From: Bacteroidales bacterium
Lineage (GTDB): Bacteria; Bacteroidota; Bacteroidia; Bacteroidales; VadinHA17
DNA length: 64,000 bases
Direction: 5' to 3'
Assembly (NCBI GenBank): GCA_025358455.1
Contig: JANYJP010000042.1
Span: 1-64,000, forward strand
Shown: piece by piece, positions 1-6,202 of the stretch
How the letters are laid out: every line of letters starts with the position of its first letter
Position numbering within the stretch: the stretch's first letter is position 1
Notes under the pieces: generated by a model
What the model saw: only the letters and a program-made list of their open reading frames with translations
Told to the model about the DNA's origin: nothing
Database searches by the model: none
Translations under genes and position numbers: made by a program

Positions 1-59
1 ACGGCCATGTTGACCCCCTTGTAGGTTTTATCTCAAAGAACTGATGGTAACTGACAATA

Positions 60-146
60 TTACCGCTTTTTTCTCATACTTGGACCCTTCAATTCGATTC
101 TGTATGCAGAGTGAACTAATCTGTCTATAATGGCGTCTGCATTATC
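60..146 (-). pseudogene. istB: C-terminal fragment of IS21-family helper ATPase IstB
   Basis: Read on the minus strand, this frame encodes ADAIIDRLV followed by HSAYRIELKGPSMRKKR and a TAA stop at 62-60. That is the typical C-terminal tail of IS21 IstB proteins. The frame runs into stop codons upstream of about 147, next to the RIT element. The preceding IstB residues reappear on the other side of that element, at 3694-3755. The gene is therefore split and dead. The sequence from 59 to 1 (minus strand) should be the IS21 terminal region, but the window edge cuts it off. No istA is present. Confidence 0.8.
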
Positions 147-165
147 ATAATATTAGCATATTGCA

Positions 166-199
166 GATTATCATCACTTTTTAATTATGCGAAGTAATT
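166..199 (+). repeat. Left terminal inverted repeat of the RIT element
   Basis: These 34 bases are the exact reverse complement of 3660-3693. The inner half contains the 13-mer ATTATGCGAAGTA (184-196), which occurs twice more near the right end. The outer motif ATTATCAT (167-174) is repeated directly at 141-148, just inside the istB junction. Confidence 0.9.
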
Positions 200-317
200 T
201 TTAAAGCTCCCTATTTATCAAACAATTATAATTAATTAGTCTTTTTTTTGTTAGCATAATAATTTACATTGTAATGAGGTGTCCAGTGATTATAAGTTTC
301 ACTAATACAATATTATT

Positions 318-1568
318 ATGCAAAACGATTTCAATTTCGATGACATTAGCTTAAAGGCATACAATTACCTTAAAGAGGAGTTTTTTTATAAGTATGTCAC
401 CCTGCGCCATTATCAAAGCCGATGGCTTCCTGTCAAGGAGTACATGAAAAAGAAAGGCTTAAAATTTATCAGCCCTGTAGTTTGTAATGACTTTTTGCTT
501 GAGCTCTACAAGGGTAGAACCCATGAAGAATTATCAGAAAAGGAGAAATCCATTGAAAAGTCCATTTCAGTACTATGCGAATATTTAGAGAAAGGTTCCG
601 TACATAGGAGATGTAAGGTCAGACATCTGGGTGGGTCTATTGGTCTTCTAATGAAGGATTTTCTTGCTCAAAAGCAATCCCGGCGTTTAAAGCAAATAAC
701 ACTTGAAAAGTTGGAAAGCCATTTGAGCAATTTTAATTTCTGGCTCAATACGAATGGTATTTTCAGTATTAATGATATCAGGCATCATCAAATCATTACT
801 TTTATTAAAAGTCTTGATCCCCATAAGAAAGCTCTCATCCACGACACATTAATGGATTTGCGTGGGTTTTTCCAATTTCTTTTTGAGAAGGGGATCATGC
901 CCACTAATCTATCGACCTTCATTCCAAGAGACAATTATCAGATGCAAGCCAAATTACCTGCCTATTATACAGAAGAAGAAATAGAAAAATTGTTGAAATC
1001 AGTTGACAGAGGGAATATAGTAGGAAAGAGAGACTACGCTATATTAGTACTCGCTGCGTTTCTTGGATTAAGGGTATCCGACATCGCGCATCTCCGGTTC
1101 GAGAACTTACACTGGGATCAGAACACTATCTTTCTCAGGCAGTATAAAACGGGTAAAAATATATCTCTTCCTTTATTGCCGGTAGTCGGGAATGCACTTC
1201 TGGATTATATCCAATACGGTAGGCCCAAGTCTGATGAGCAGTATGTCTTTTTACTTGTGATATCTCCATTTCTTCCTATTAGACCACAAGCCATTGCTGG
1301 CTTGATAAATCGCAGATTTTCCTCCGCTGGGTTAAAATCAACTAACAGGAGACATGGTGGCCATGCCCTCCGCAATAGTCTTGTAAAGGAATTACTTAAC
1401 AATAAGCAGTCGCTACCTGTGATTAGCGAAGTCCTCGGTCACAAGAACACAAGCTCGACCAGACATTACATTCGGATAGATAGCGAATCCCTTAGTCATT
1501 GCGCCTTAGAAGTTCCACTGGTTAATCCGCTTTTTTACAACCAGGAAGGAGGTATGCTATGGCTATAA
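318..1568 (+). CDS. RIT element tyrosine recombinase, first gene
   Basis: A 416-residue tyrosine site-specific recombinase. The first ~210 residues resemble SAM-like core-binding domains. The C-terminal catalytic domain shows the conserved residues: Arg in LGLRVSD (about residue 250), HALR (His-x-x-Arg, about 350), LGHKN (His, about 373) and the nucleophilic Tyr in TRHYIRI (about 384). It is the longest of the trio, as expected for the first RIT gene. Its stop overlaps the start of the second gene by 10 bp, which suggests translational coupling. All catalytic residues are intact, so the protein may be active. Only co-occurrence with the next two genes distinguishes it from a phage integrase. 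Confidence 0.9.
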   Translation: MQNDFNFDDISLKAYNYLKEEFFYKYVTLRHYQSRWLPVKEYMKKKGLKFISPVVCNDFLLELYKGRTHEELSEKEKSIEKSISVLCEYLEKGSVHRRCKVRHLGGSIGLLMKDFLAQKQSRRLKQITLEKLESHLSNFNFWLNTNGIFSINDIRHHQIITFIKSLDPHKKALIHDTLMDLRGFFQFLFEKGIMPTNLSTFIPRDNYQMQAKLPAYYTEEEIEKLLKSVDRGNIVGKRDYAILVLAAFLGLRVSDIAHLRFENLHWDQNTIFLRQYKTGKNISLPLLPVVGNALLDYIQYGRPKSDEQYVFLLVISPFLPIRPQAIAGLINRRFSSAGLKSTNRRHGGHALRNSLVKELLNNKQSLPVISEVLGHKNTSSTRHYIRIDSESLSHCALEVPLVNPLFYNQEGGMLWL

Positions 1569-2554
1569 ATAGTAGATTACTATGGAGTATATATGCTCCA
1601 TATATTTATGACTTTGTAGGTCTGAAAAGAAGTCTTGGATATAAATATGAAGAAGAAGGAAGACTTCTTTATAAGTTCGATCAGTTTATCCTGGAGCAAG
1701 GCCATAACAGCCTTGGTTTAACCAAAGAGATATCTGATAGATGGGCTGCTAGACGCTATAATGAGGCTGAGATTACTATATACAGTAAAGTCAAGGTTGT
1801 GAAACAGATGATGGAATATTTACGTGATCAGGGCATTAAAACTTATGTTCCGCAACTTCCCAAATACCCGGGCTGTACATTTATCCCCTATATCTATTCT
1901 CAGGAGGAGATAAATGCAATTTTTCATGCCTGCGATAGCCTAAGGATGAAATGTAGAAATGTCTATTCCTGTCTATTAATCATGCCCTGTTTGTTAAGGT
2001 TGCTTTATGGAACTGGCATTCGTATCAGCGAGGCTTTATCTCTTCAGAACAAGGATGTAAATCTTAGTGAAAAATACCTGACATTAATAGATACCAAAAA
2101 TGGGAAAGACAGGATGATCCCTATATCTGACTCACTTATGGCTGTCTGCAATGATTATCTGGTAAATCGGGATAAGCTTCCCGTCAGTGGGGTGAAACGG
2201 CAAAACGGTTCATTCTTTGTCTCATTGAATGGTGGCGTTTGTAAACATGATGCAGTACATCGCTGGTTCCGTAAAGTACTTGAAATAGCAGGAATCCCTT
2301 TTACAGGTAACAGAAAAGGGCCCAGAATCCATGATATCCGTCACACCTTCGCTTGTCATTCTTTTCTCAAACTCTCTTATGAAGGTTTAGATCTATATTG
2401 TTCATGGCCTTACTTATCGACCTATCTCGGACATCAGTCGTTGGCATCCACCGAACAATATATAAGACTCACTTCCCAAATGTATCCAGAACTTTTGAGA
2501 GATACCGATGGATTGTATGTAGATATTCTTCCGGATGTTCCATCCACAATGTAA
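1559..2554 (+). CDS. RIT element tyrosine recombinase, second gene
   Basis: A 331-residue tyrosine recombinase. Catalytic signatures are Arg in YGTGIRISEAL (about residue 152), HDIRH (about 260), LGHQS and the Tyr in TEQYIRL (about 302). A strong Shine-Dalgarno-like run, AGGAAGGAGG, lies immediately before the ATG and inside the end of the first gene. This is unusual for Bacteroidota, where such sites are weak. The overlap with the upstream gene and the 8-bp gap to the next gene support one polycistronic mRNA. No frameshift or missing catalytic residue is seen. Confidence 0.9.
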   Translation: MAINSRLLWSIYAPYIYDFVGLKRSLGYKYEEEGRLLYKFDQFILEQGHNSLGLTKEISDRWAARRYNEAEITIYSKVKVVKQMMEYLRDQGIKTYVPQLPKYPGCTFIPYIYSQEEINAIFHACDSLRMKCRNVYSCLLIMPCLLRLLYGTGIRISEALSLQNKDVNLSEKYLTLIDTKNGKDRMIPISDSLMAVCNDYLVNRDKLPVSGVKRQNGSFFVSLNGGVCKHDAVHRWFRKVLEIAGIPFTGNRKGPRIHDIRHTFACHSFLKLSYEGLDLYCSWPYLSTYLGHQSLASTEQYIRLTSQMYPELLRDTDGLYVDILPDVPSTM

Positions 2555-2562
2555 AGACAGCC

Positions 2563-3588
2563 ATGAAACATATAAACGATTTTGTCCGGTTATTATCCGG
2601 CTTTCTGAACCACTACCTGCCTAATGAAAAAGGAGTTAGTGCGAATACGATAAAATCATACAGCTATACCTTTATCCTCTTCATCAAATATTTACATGAT
2701 TACAGGAAGGTACCGGTTACCAGTCTCTCATTCAATCTTATTAATAAGGATCTGGTTGTTGACTTCCTTGACTGGATCCAGGAAAAAAGGGCCTGTTGTG
2801 ATGCTACACGCAATCAACGCTTAGCAGCTATATCTTCCTTTATAAAATATGCCGAATATATGAACCCAAGCCATTTATTTGACTGTCATCAAATATTATC
2901 CATTCCTGTTAAAAAAACAGAAAGTAAGGTTCTTAATTACCTGAATATCGATGGTATGAAACTGCTATTGCAACAACCTGATACTCAGAAAACCAAAGGG
3001 TTCAGGGATCTTGCCCTGTTGTCCCTGATGTATGAAAGTGCCGCAAGGGTTCAGGAAATCATTGATCTGACACCTGCTTCCATATTCATTACAAACAAAC
3101 CATATAGAGTTATCCTGCATGGGAAGGGCAATAAATATAGGTCAATACCTCTCCCCGATAAGCAAGTAACCTTGCTTAGACAATACATGAACCAAAGTAG
3201 CCTTTTAAACAGGGAAAACACGCAAAAACCATTGTTCCAAAATTATCAGGGGCAAAAGATGACACGTAATGGGATAAATAATATCCTTGTTAAATATGTA
3301 AAAATGGCTAACCGCGAAAATCCCTTATTGGTGCCTGGTCATTTGAGTTGCCATTCAATAAGACATACCAAAGCAATGCATTTATTGGAAGCGAAAGTTG
3401 AATTAATGCATATTAGAGACTTTCTGGGACACAAATCAGTATTGACAACAGAAATATATGCTCGTATGAACCCTAAATTTACGTTTGAAGCGGTGAAGAA
3501 CGCATATAAAAACATAACCTCAGAAACTATACCAGCATGGAAGGGTAATAGTGAATTAATGGTAATGCTGCAAAACCTTGCTAAATGA
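2563..3588 (+). CDS. RIT element tyrosine recombinase, third gene
   Basis: A 341-residue recombinase starting at MKHINDF, 8 bp after the second gene stops. The open frame extends upstream to 2398, but that part is the out-of-frame shadow of the second gene. Catalytic residues are present: Arg in ESAARVQEI, His and Arg in HSIRH, His in LGHKS and Tyr in TEIYARM. An N-terminal SAM-like domain (phage_int_SAM type, about residues 10-110) includes NTIKSYSYTF. The three recombinases are clearly divergent from each other, as in other RIT elements, and are thought to act together, although the mechanism is not well worked out. Confidence 0.9.
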   Translation: MKHINDFVRLLSGFLNHYLPNEKGVSANTIKSYSYTFILFIKYLHDYRKVPVTSLSFNLINKDLVVDFLDWIQEKRACCDATRNQRLAAISSFIKYAEYMNPSHLFDCHQILSIPVKKTESKVLNYLNIDGMKLLLQQPDTQKTKGFRDLALLSLMYESAARVQEIIDLTPASIFITNKPYRVILHGKGNKYRSIPLPDKQVTLLRQYMNQSSLLNRENTQKPLFQNYQGQKMTRNGINNILVKYVKMANRENPLLVPGHLSCHSIRHTKAMHLLEAKVELMHIRDFLGHKSVLTTEIYARMNPKFTFEAVKNAYKNITSETIPAWKGNSELMVMLQNLAK

Positions 3589-3596
3589 GGTAAAAT

Positions 3597-3675
3597 ATTA
3601 TGCGAAGTAGTTGCCTGAATAATTAGAGCTAAATCGTTGAGTCTCTATACATAGAGTTTAATTACTTCGCATAAT
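3597..3675. repeat. Internal inverted pair of the RIT 13-mer at the right end
   Basis: The 13-mer ATTATGCGAAGTA occurs in direct orientation at 3597-3609 and inverted at 3663-3675 within the right terminal repeat. The 53-bp spacer holds a small hairpin, CTCTAT-AC-ATAGAG (3643-3656). The left end has only one copy (184-196), so the two termini are asymmetric. These copies are plausible recombinase-binding arms. Confidence 0.65.
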
Positions 3676-3693
3676 TAAAAAGTGATGATAATC
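3660..3693 (-). repeat. Right terminal inverted repeat of the RIT element
   Basis: Exact reverse complement of 166-199 (34 of 34). Identity stops abruptly at 3694 on the outside, where IstB-coding sequence begins, and at 3659 on the inside. Confidence 0.9.
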
Positions 3694-3755
3694 CGCCAGT
3701 GTTGGTTCTGCGTTAAAGTCATACCATTTAAACACAGGAAGCTGATAGGTACTAA
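3694..3755 (-). pseudogene. istB: Internal fragment of IS21 IstB, other side of the RIT insertion
   Basis: The minus-strand frame reads QLPVFKWYD followed by FNAEPTLAD and then enters the RIT terminal repeat. The spacing Q-L-P-V...K-W-Y...E-P-T-x-A-D is the conserved block just upstream of the ADAILDR block in IstB, which here lies at 60-146. Upstream of about 3755 the frame stays open to a stop at 3883, but I recognise no further IstB motifs there, so the fragment is short or degenerate. No other gene is seen between 3589 and 3914. Confidence 0.7.
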
Positions 3756-3914
3756 GGTATAATCTAAAATTTGGTTTTACAGAAAAACTATTCAATAAGG
3801 ATGCAATACTGAATATTGAAGTTGGGGTACGTGTCTGAAAACACTTTATTTTGGACCATGTGATGCCTGCATTCTTAATTCTTTAATGAGAAAGTTTAGT
3901 ACGAAATCACGTGG

Positions 3915-4202
3915 TTAATGAAGCACACCTTTTTGTTCGAGTATATGTATAAATTCTTCTTTACTCAAAGGGCATTTAGCCAAATCAATGAAGTCATTTT
4001 TGTCTAAGTGGCATTGAAATGACATCTGATGAATGAGATAATTACCTAAATCCTTATTGTTATGGCTGAGCTTTGTTGATAGAACCAATTTCTTATCGAA
4101 AAAGAATTCAAGTCGTTTATGATCATCACTCTTTGTTTTTGAATCAATGAATCCCTTTTTTTTGAGATTCTTATATGTTTTATCTGGGTCTAAAGAACTC
4201 AT
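3915..4202 (-). CDS. Putative HicA-like toxin partner
   Basis: A 95-residue basic protein. It opens with a short helix, a KKKGF segment and a HKRLEFF strand. A central segment has SHN followed by LGNYLIHQM and the ending CPLSKEEFIHIL. The size, KKxGF start and conserved His resemble small HicA-type mRNA interferases, but this is a pattern-level judgement. Its start overlaps the end of the upstream 310-residue gene by 4 bp (ATGA), so the two are co-translated. It sits directly next to the RIT/IS21 debris. Alternative: an uncharacterised small partner protein with no toxin activity. Confidence 0.45.
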   Translation of the reverse strand: MSSLDPDKTYKNLKKKGFIDSKTKSDDHKRLEFFFDKKLVLSTKLSHNNKDLGNYLIHQMSFQCHLDKNDFIDLAKCPLSKEEFIHILEQKGVLH

Positions 4203-5131
4203 TCTTCTATTTTTTCAACTATTTGCGATATGATATTCTTTATAAGCTGATTGTGATTTGTGAGAGATTTAGAATTTAATGAGTTAAGCCGATGGTACAT
4301 GTATTCAAATTCTTCTGCAAATGATATTTCTGCCTCAACTTCAGATAACCCAGTTCCAATAATACCCAGCATTTCGGATTGAATTATGAAGTAATCATCT
4401 TCCTTAGCAAAAAGGCAACGCAAAGGGTACTTTAAAATGTATTTCTTTGATTTAGTCACTATTACTTCAGGGGCATAATCTAATGAAAACCGTTTCCCAG
4501 AATAAGTATCAATTATTTTTCTATAAGTTTTACCGTCCCGTTTAGAGATTCTGATTTTCCCCACTGCTTCATCAGTTTCAGCCAAGGATTCCACGACCTC
4601 TTTAATTTCAGTTACGAGTTCCTTTTTTACAGCGGACTTAAACCTATGAATCTTATAGATCGGAGTTATTTTTTCATTTACTTCATCGTATTCAACAAAC
4701 ATTGCTGGTGCATTGCCAAACCCATTTACAAATGAGTAAAGATTCTCAACTATGGGATTTCTTTTAGCTGGTTCAGGATATATTTCAGCTATTTTTCCAT
4801 AATTTCCTGTATTTGAGATTTCAACAAGTTTATCGAATTTTTCATTCACGGAATTTCTATGAATCTGCCAATAAATTCCAGTTTTGTTTTCAGCACGAGG
4901 AGTAAACGCAAATTTCGGTACAGCACTTCCTTTAGTGAATCCTGTTAATTCAATTTTGAAGTTATTTAGATCAATAGGCTCAGATGATGGTAAATCAATT
5001 TTTGCCAAAGTCAGAATCAATTCCTGCAAATCCTGAGCGATCTTAACTAATACATCAATTGGGAGAGAGTTATACTTACCCAGCTCGCCACCAATCTCAA
5101 TAAAGGCACCTGTATTTAGATCGATTTTCAC
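4199..5131 (-). CDS. Putative long HicB-like antitoxin with an extra N-terminal domain
   Basis: A 310-residue soluble protein of unrecognised family. The last ~80 residues show a HicB-like pattern: a strand DDYFIIQSEMLGIIGTG, then a helix beginning LSEVEAEISFAEEFEY. This resembles the 'PEL-x-G-x-G-x-T-x-EEA' core of HicB antitoxins. The first ~200 residues (including a PIDVLVKIAQDLQELI helix) match nothing I know. Ordinary HicB proteins are about 70-150 residues, so this would be an enlarged form. Gene order antitoxin-then-toxin with a 4-bp overlap fits a hicBA arrangement. The function is inferred, not established. Confidence 0.45.
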   Translation of the reverse strand: MKIDLNTGAFIEIGGELGKYNSLPIDVLVKIAQDLQELILTLAKIDLPSSEPIDLNNFKIELTGFTKGSAVPKFAFTPRAENKTGIYWQIHRNSVNEKFDKLVEISNTGNYGKIAEIYPEPAKRNPIVENLYSFVNGFGNAPAMFVEYDEVNEKITPIYKIHRFKSAVKKELVTEIKEVVESLAETDEAVGKIRISKRDGKTYRKIIDTYSGKRFSLDYAPEVIVTKSKKYILKYPLRCLFAKEDDYFIIQSEMLGIIGTGLSEVEAEISFAEEFEYMYHRLNSLNSKSLTNHNQLIKNIISQIVEKIEE

Positions 5132-5251
5132 ATATCAAATATAATTAAACTTTAAATACAGTATAGAAATTCTCTATAAACTCCCCATCATTTCAGCCTT
5201 TTCATCAGTTAAAACAGCGACATAATACTGTATTGCGGTTAGACTGTGCTT

Positions 5252-5290
5252 GGTCATTTGGTTCGGAGGTTGTTTGTCTGTCAAATGACC
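5252..5290. repeat. 9-bp perfect inverted repeat
   Basis: GGTCATTTG (5252-5260) pairs with CAAATGACC (5282-5290) around a 21-base loop. It lies between the 310-residue gene and the cupredoxin remnant. It could be a terminator-like hairpin or the end of an old insertion. No oligo-T run follows. Confidence 0.4.
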
Positions 5291-5351
5291 TAATGTGTGA
5301 ATCTCCAGCAATGTCCCTGAATTACTTATTTTACTTCTTATCCACTTTGGC

Positions 5352-5540
5352 AATAAGGACGCTATCGCTCATACTGTTACAAGTGATACTGATCTGTTCA
5401 ATAGCGGAAATATTGCAAGTAACGGAACTTATAGCTACATGTTTTCGACAGCCGGTTCATACCCATACCATTGCAGTATTCATGCTTCTATGAAAGCTAC
5501 AGTTGTAGTTAAAGCAGTTCCTTCAATTCCAGGTTATTAA
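5352..5540 (+). pseudogene. 3' remnant of a plastocyanin-like cupredoxin gene
   Basis: This frame encodes NKDAIAHTVTSD, FNSGNIASNGTYSYMFS, then AGSYPYHCSIHASMKATVVV and a stop. This is the C-terminal half of a type-1 copper protein, with all four ligands in order: His in AHTV, Cys in YHC, His in SIH and Met in ASM. The frame is closed by a TGA at 5298-5300, and residues before NKD do not resemble the expected TVTWT strand. The 5' half and signal peptide appear lost or frameshifted. From 5132 to 5351 no other gene is seen apart from the inverted repeat. Confidence 0.65.
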
Positions 5541-5541
5541 G

Positions 5542-6132
5542 TCAAATATTCATCTTTTTTATATACTCATCGACCGTAATGCACGGAATGCCAATGTTTT
5601 GGATATCTGTAATATTAGCATCGGCAATTTGTTTGCTTGCTGCAGAAGTGGCATCTTTTATAACAGTAACATTATAGCCATATGAAACAGCATCGAAAGC
5701 TGTAGCCCTGATACAATTTGGAAATTGAGTGCCGCATATTGCAATAGCGGTAATCCCAAGTCTTCGTAACATAAAATCAAGTTCTGTATTCATAAAAGCA
5801 CTGAACCGGTTTTTAATGATTACATATTCACCCTCTGCCGGCTTTAATTTTTCAACAATTTTGCATCCGTCTGTCCCCGGAACAACAATTTTCCTGCTTT
5901 TTATAAAGCTCTCATAACGGGTAATTTCTACATCACTGCCATCACTCCTGTATTCTCTTATTACATGAAATACCGGCTCCTTTATCAGCCGGTAATAATC
6001 CAGAAGTTTTCTGATAGAGTCTATGCTATCATATGCCCCATATACAAATGCCGGTGCTCCGGACAGTACAAAATCATTTTGCATGTCAATTATTAAAAGA
6101 GCTAAACGGTGCCTGACTATTGTTGTATTCAT
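5542..6132 (-). CDS. Isochorismatase-family cysteine hydrolase
   Basis: A 196-residue cytoplasmic alpha/beta hydrolase of the isochorismatase/nicotinamidase superfamily. The triad is visible: Asp in IIDMQNDF (about residue 17), Lys in IIKNRFSAF (about 107) and Cys in TQFPNCIRATAFDA (about 140). The cis-peptide-type segment before the Cys is also conserved. Length is normal for the family. The substrate (nicotinamide, isochorismate, N-carbamoyl compounds and others) cannot be told from sequence alone. It starts with ATG at 6132, has no operon partner, and ends immediately after the cupredoxin remnant. Confidence 0.85.
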   Translation of the reverse strand: MNTTIVRHRLALLIIDMQNDFVLSGAPAFVYGAYDSIDSIRKLLDYYRLIKEPVFHVIREYRSDGSDVEITRYESFIKSRKIVVPGTDGCKIVEKLKPAEGEYVIIKNRFSAFMNTELDFMLRRLGITAIAICGTQFPNCIRATAFDAVSYGYNVTVIKDATSAASKQIADANITDIQNIGIPCITVDEYIKKMNI

Positions 6133-6202
6133 ACTAATACTGTTATATATTCAGAGAGAATTTAACACAAGTTAGGCAAAATCGGGTAAAAAGGAACCAA
6201 AA

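Larger units (their letters stand above)
141..3693. mobile_element. RIT (recombinase-in-trio) element inserted in istB
   Basis: Three consecutive tyrosine recombinase genes on one strand, the first two overlapping and the third 8 bp downstream, are bounded by perfect 34-bp inverted repeats at 166-199 and 3660-3693. This is the definition of a RIT element. istB coding sequence abuts the right end at 3693/3694 and resumes at about position 140 on the left. The left boundary is therefore placed at 141, about 25 bp outside the perfect repeat. The codons for Ala-Asp of IstB occur at both junctions, so about 4-5 bp of target may be shared or duplicated. No other cargo gene is present. Confidence 0.85.

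Noticed and set aside
2398-2562. Upstream extension of the third RIT recombinase
   Set aside because: The sequence codes for the end of the second recombinase in another frame; the ATG at 2563 gives a normal-sized protein.
3908-3913. Another CACGTG resembling a parS core
   Set aside because: The flanks match the parS consensus at chance level only.
5225-5300. Integron attC-like site (GTTAGAC near 5238 plus a palindrome)
   Set aside because: There is no matching RYYYAAC partner at the right distance and no integron integrase, so the resemblance is accidental.
5233-5493. Open 86-codon forward frame
   Set aside because: It overlaps the cupredoxin remnant in another frame, and its product has no family features. 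The cupredoxin frame explains the coding signal.
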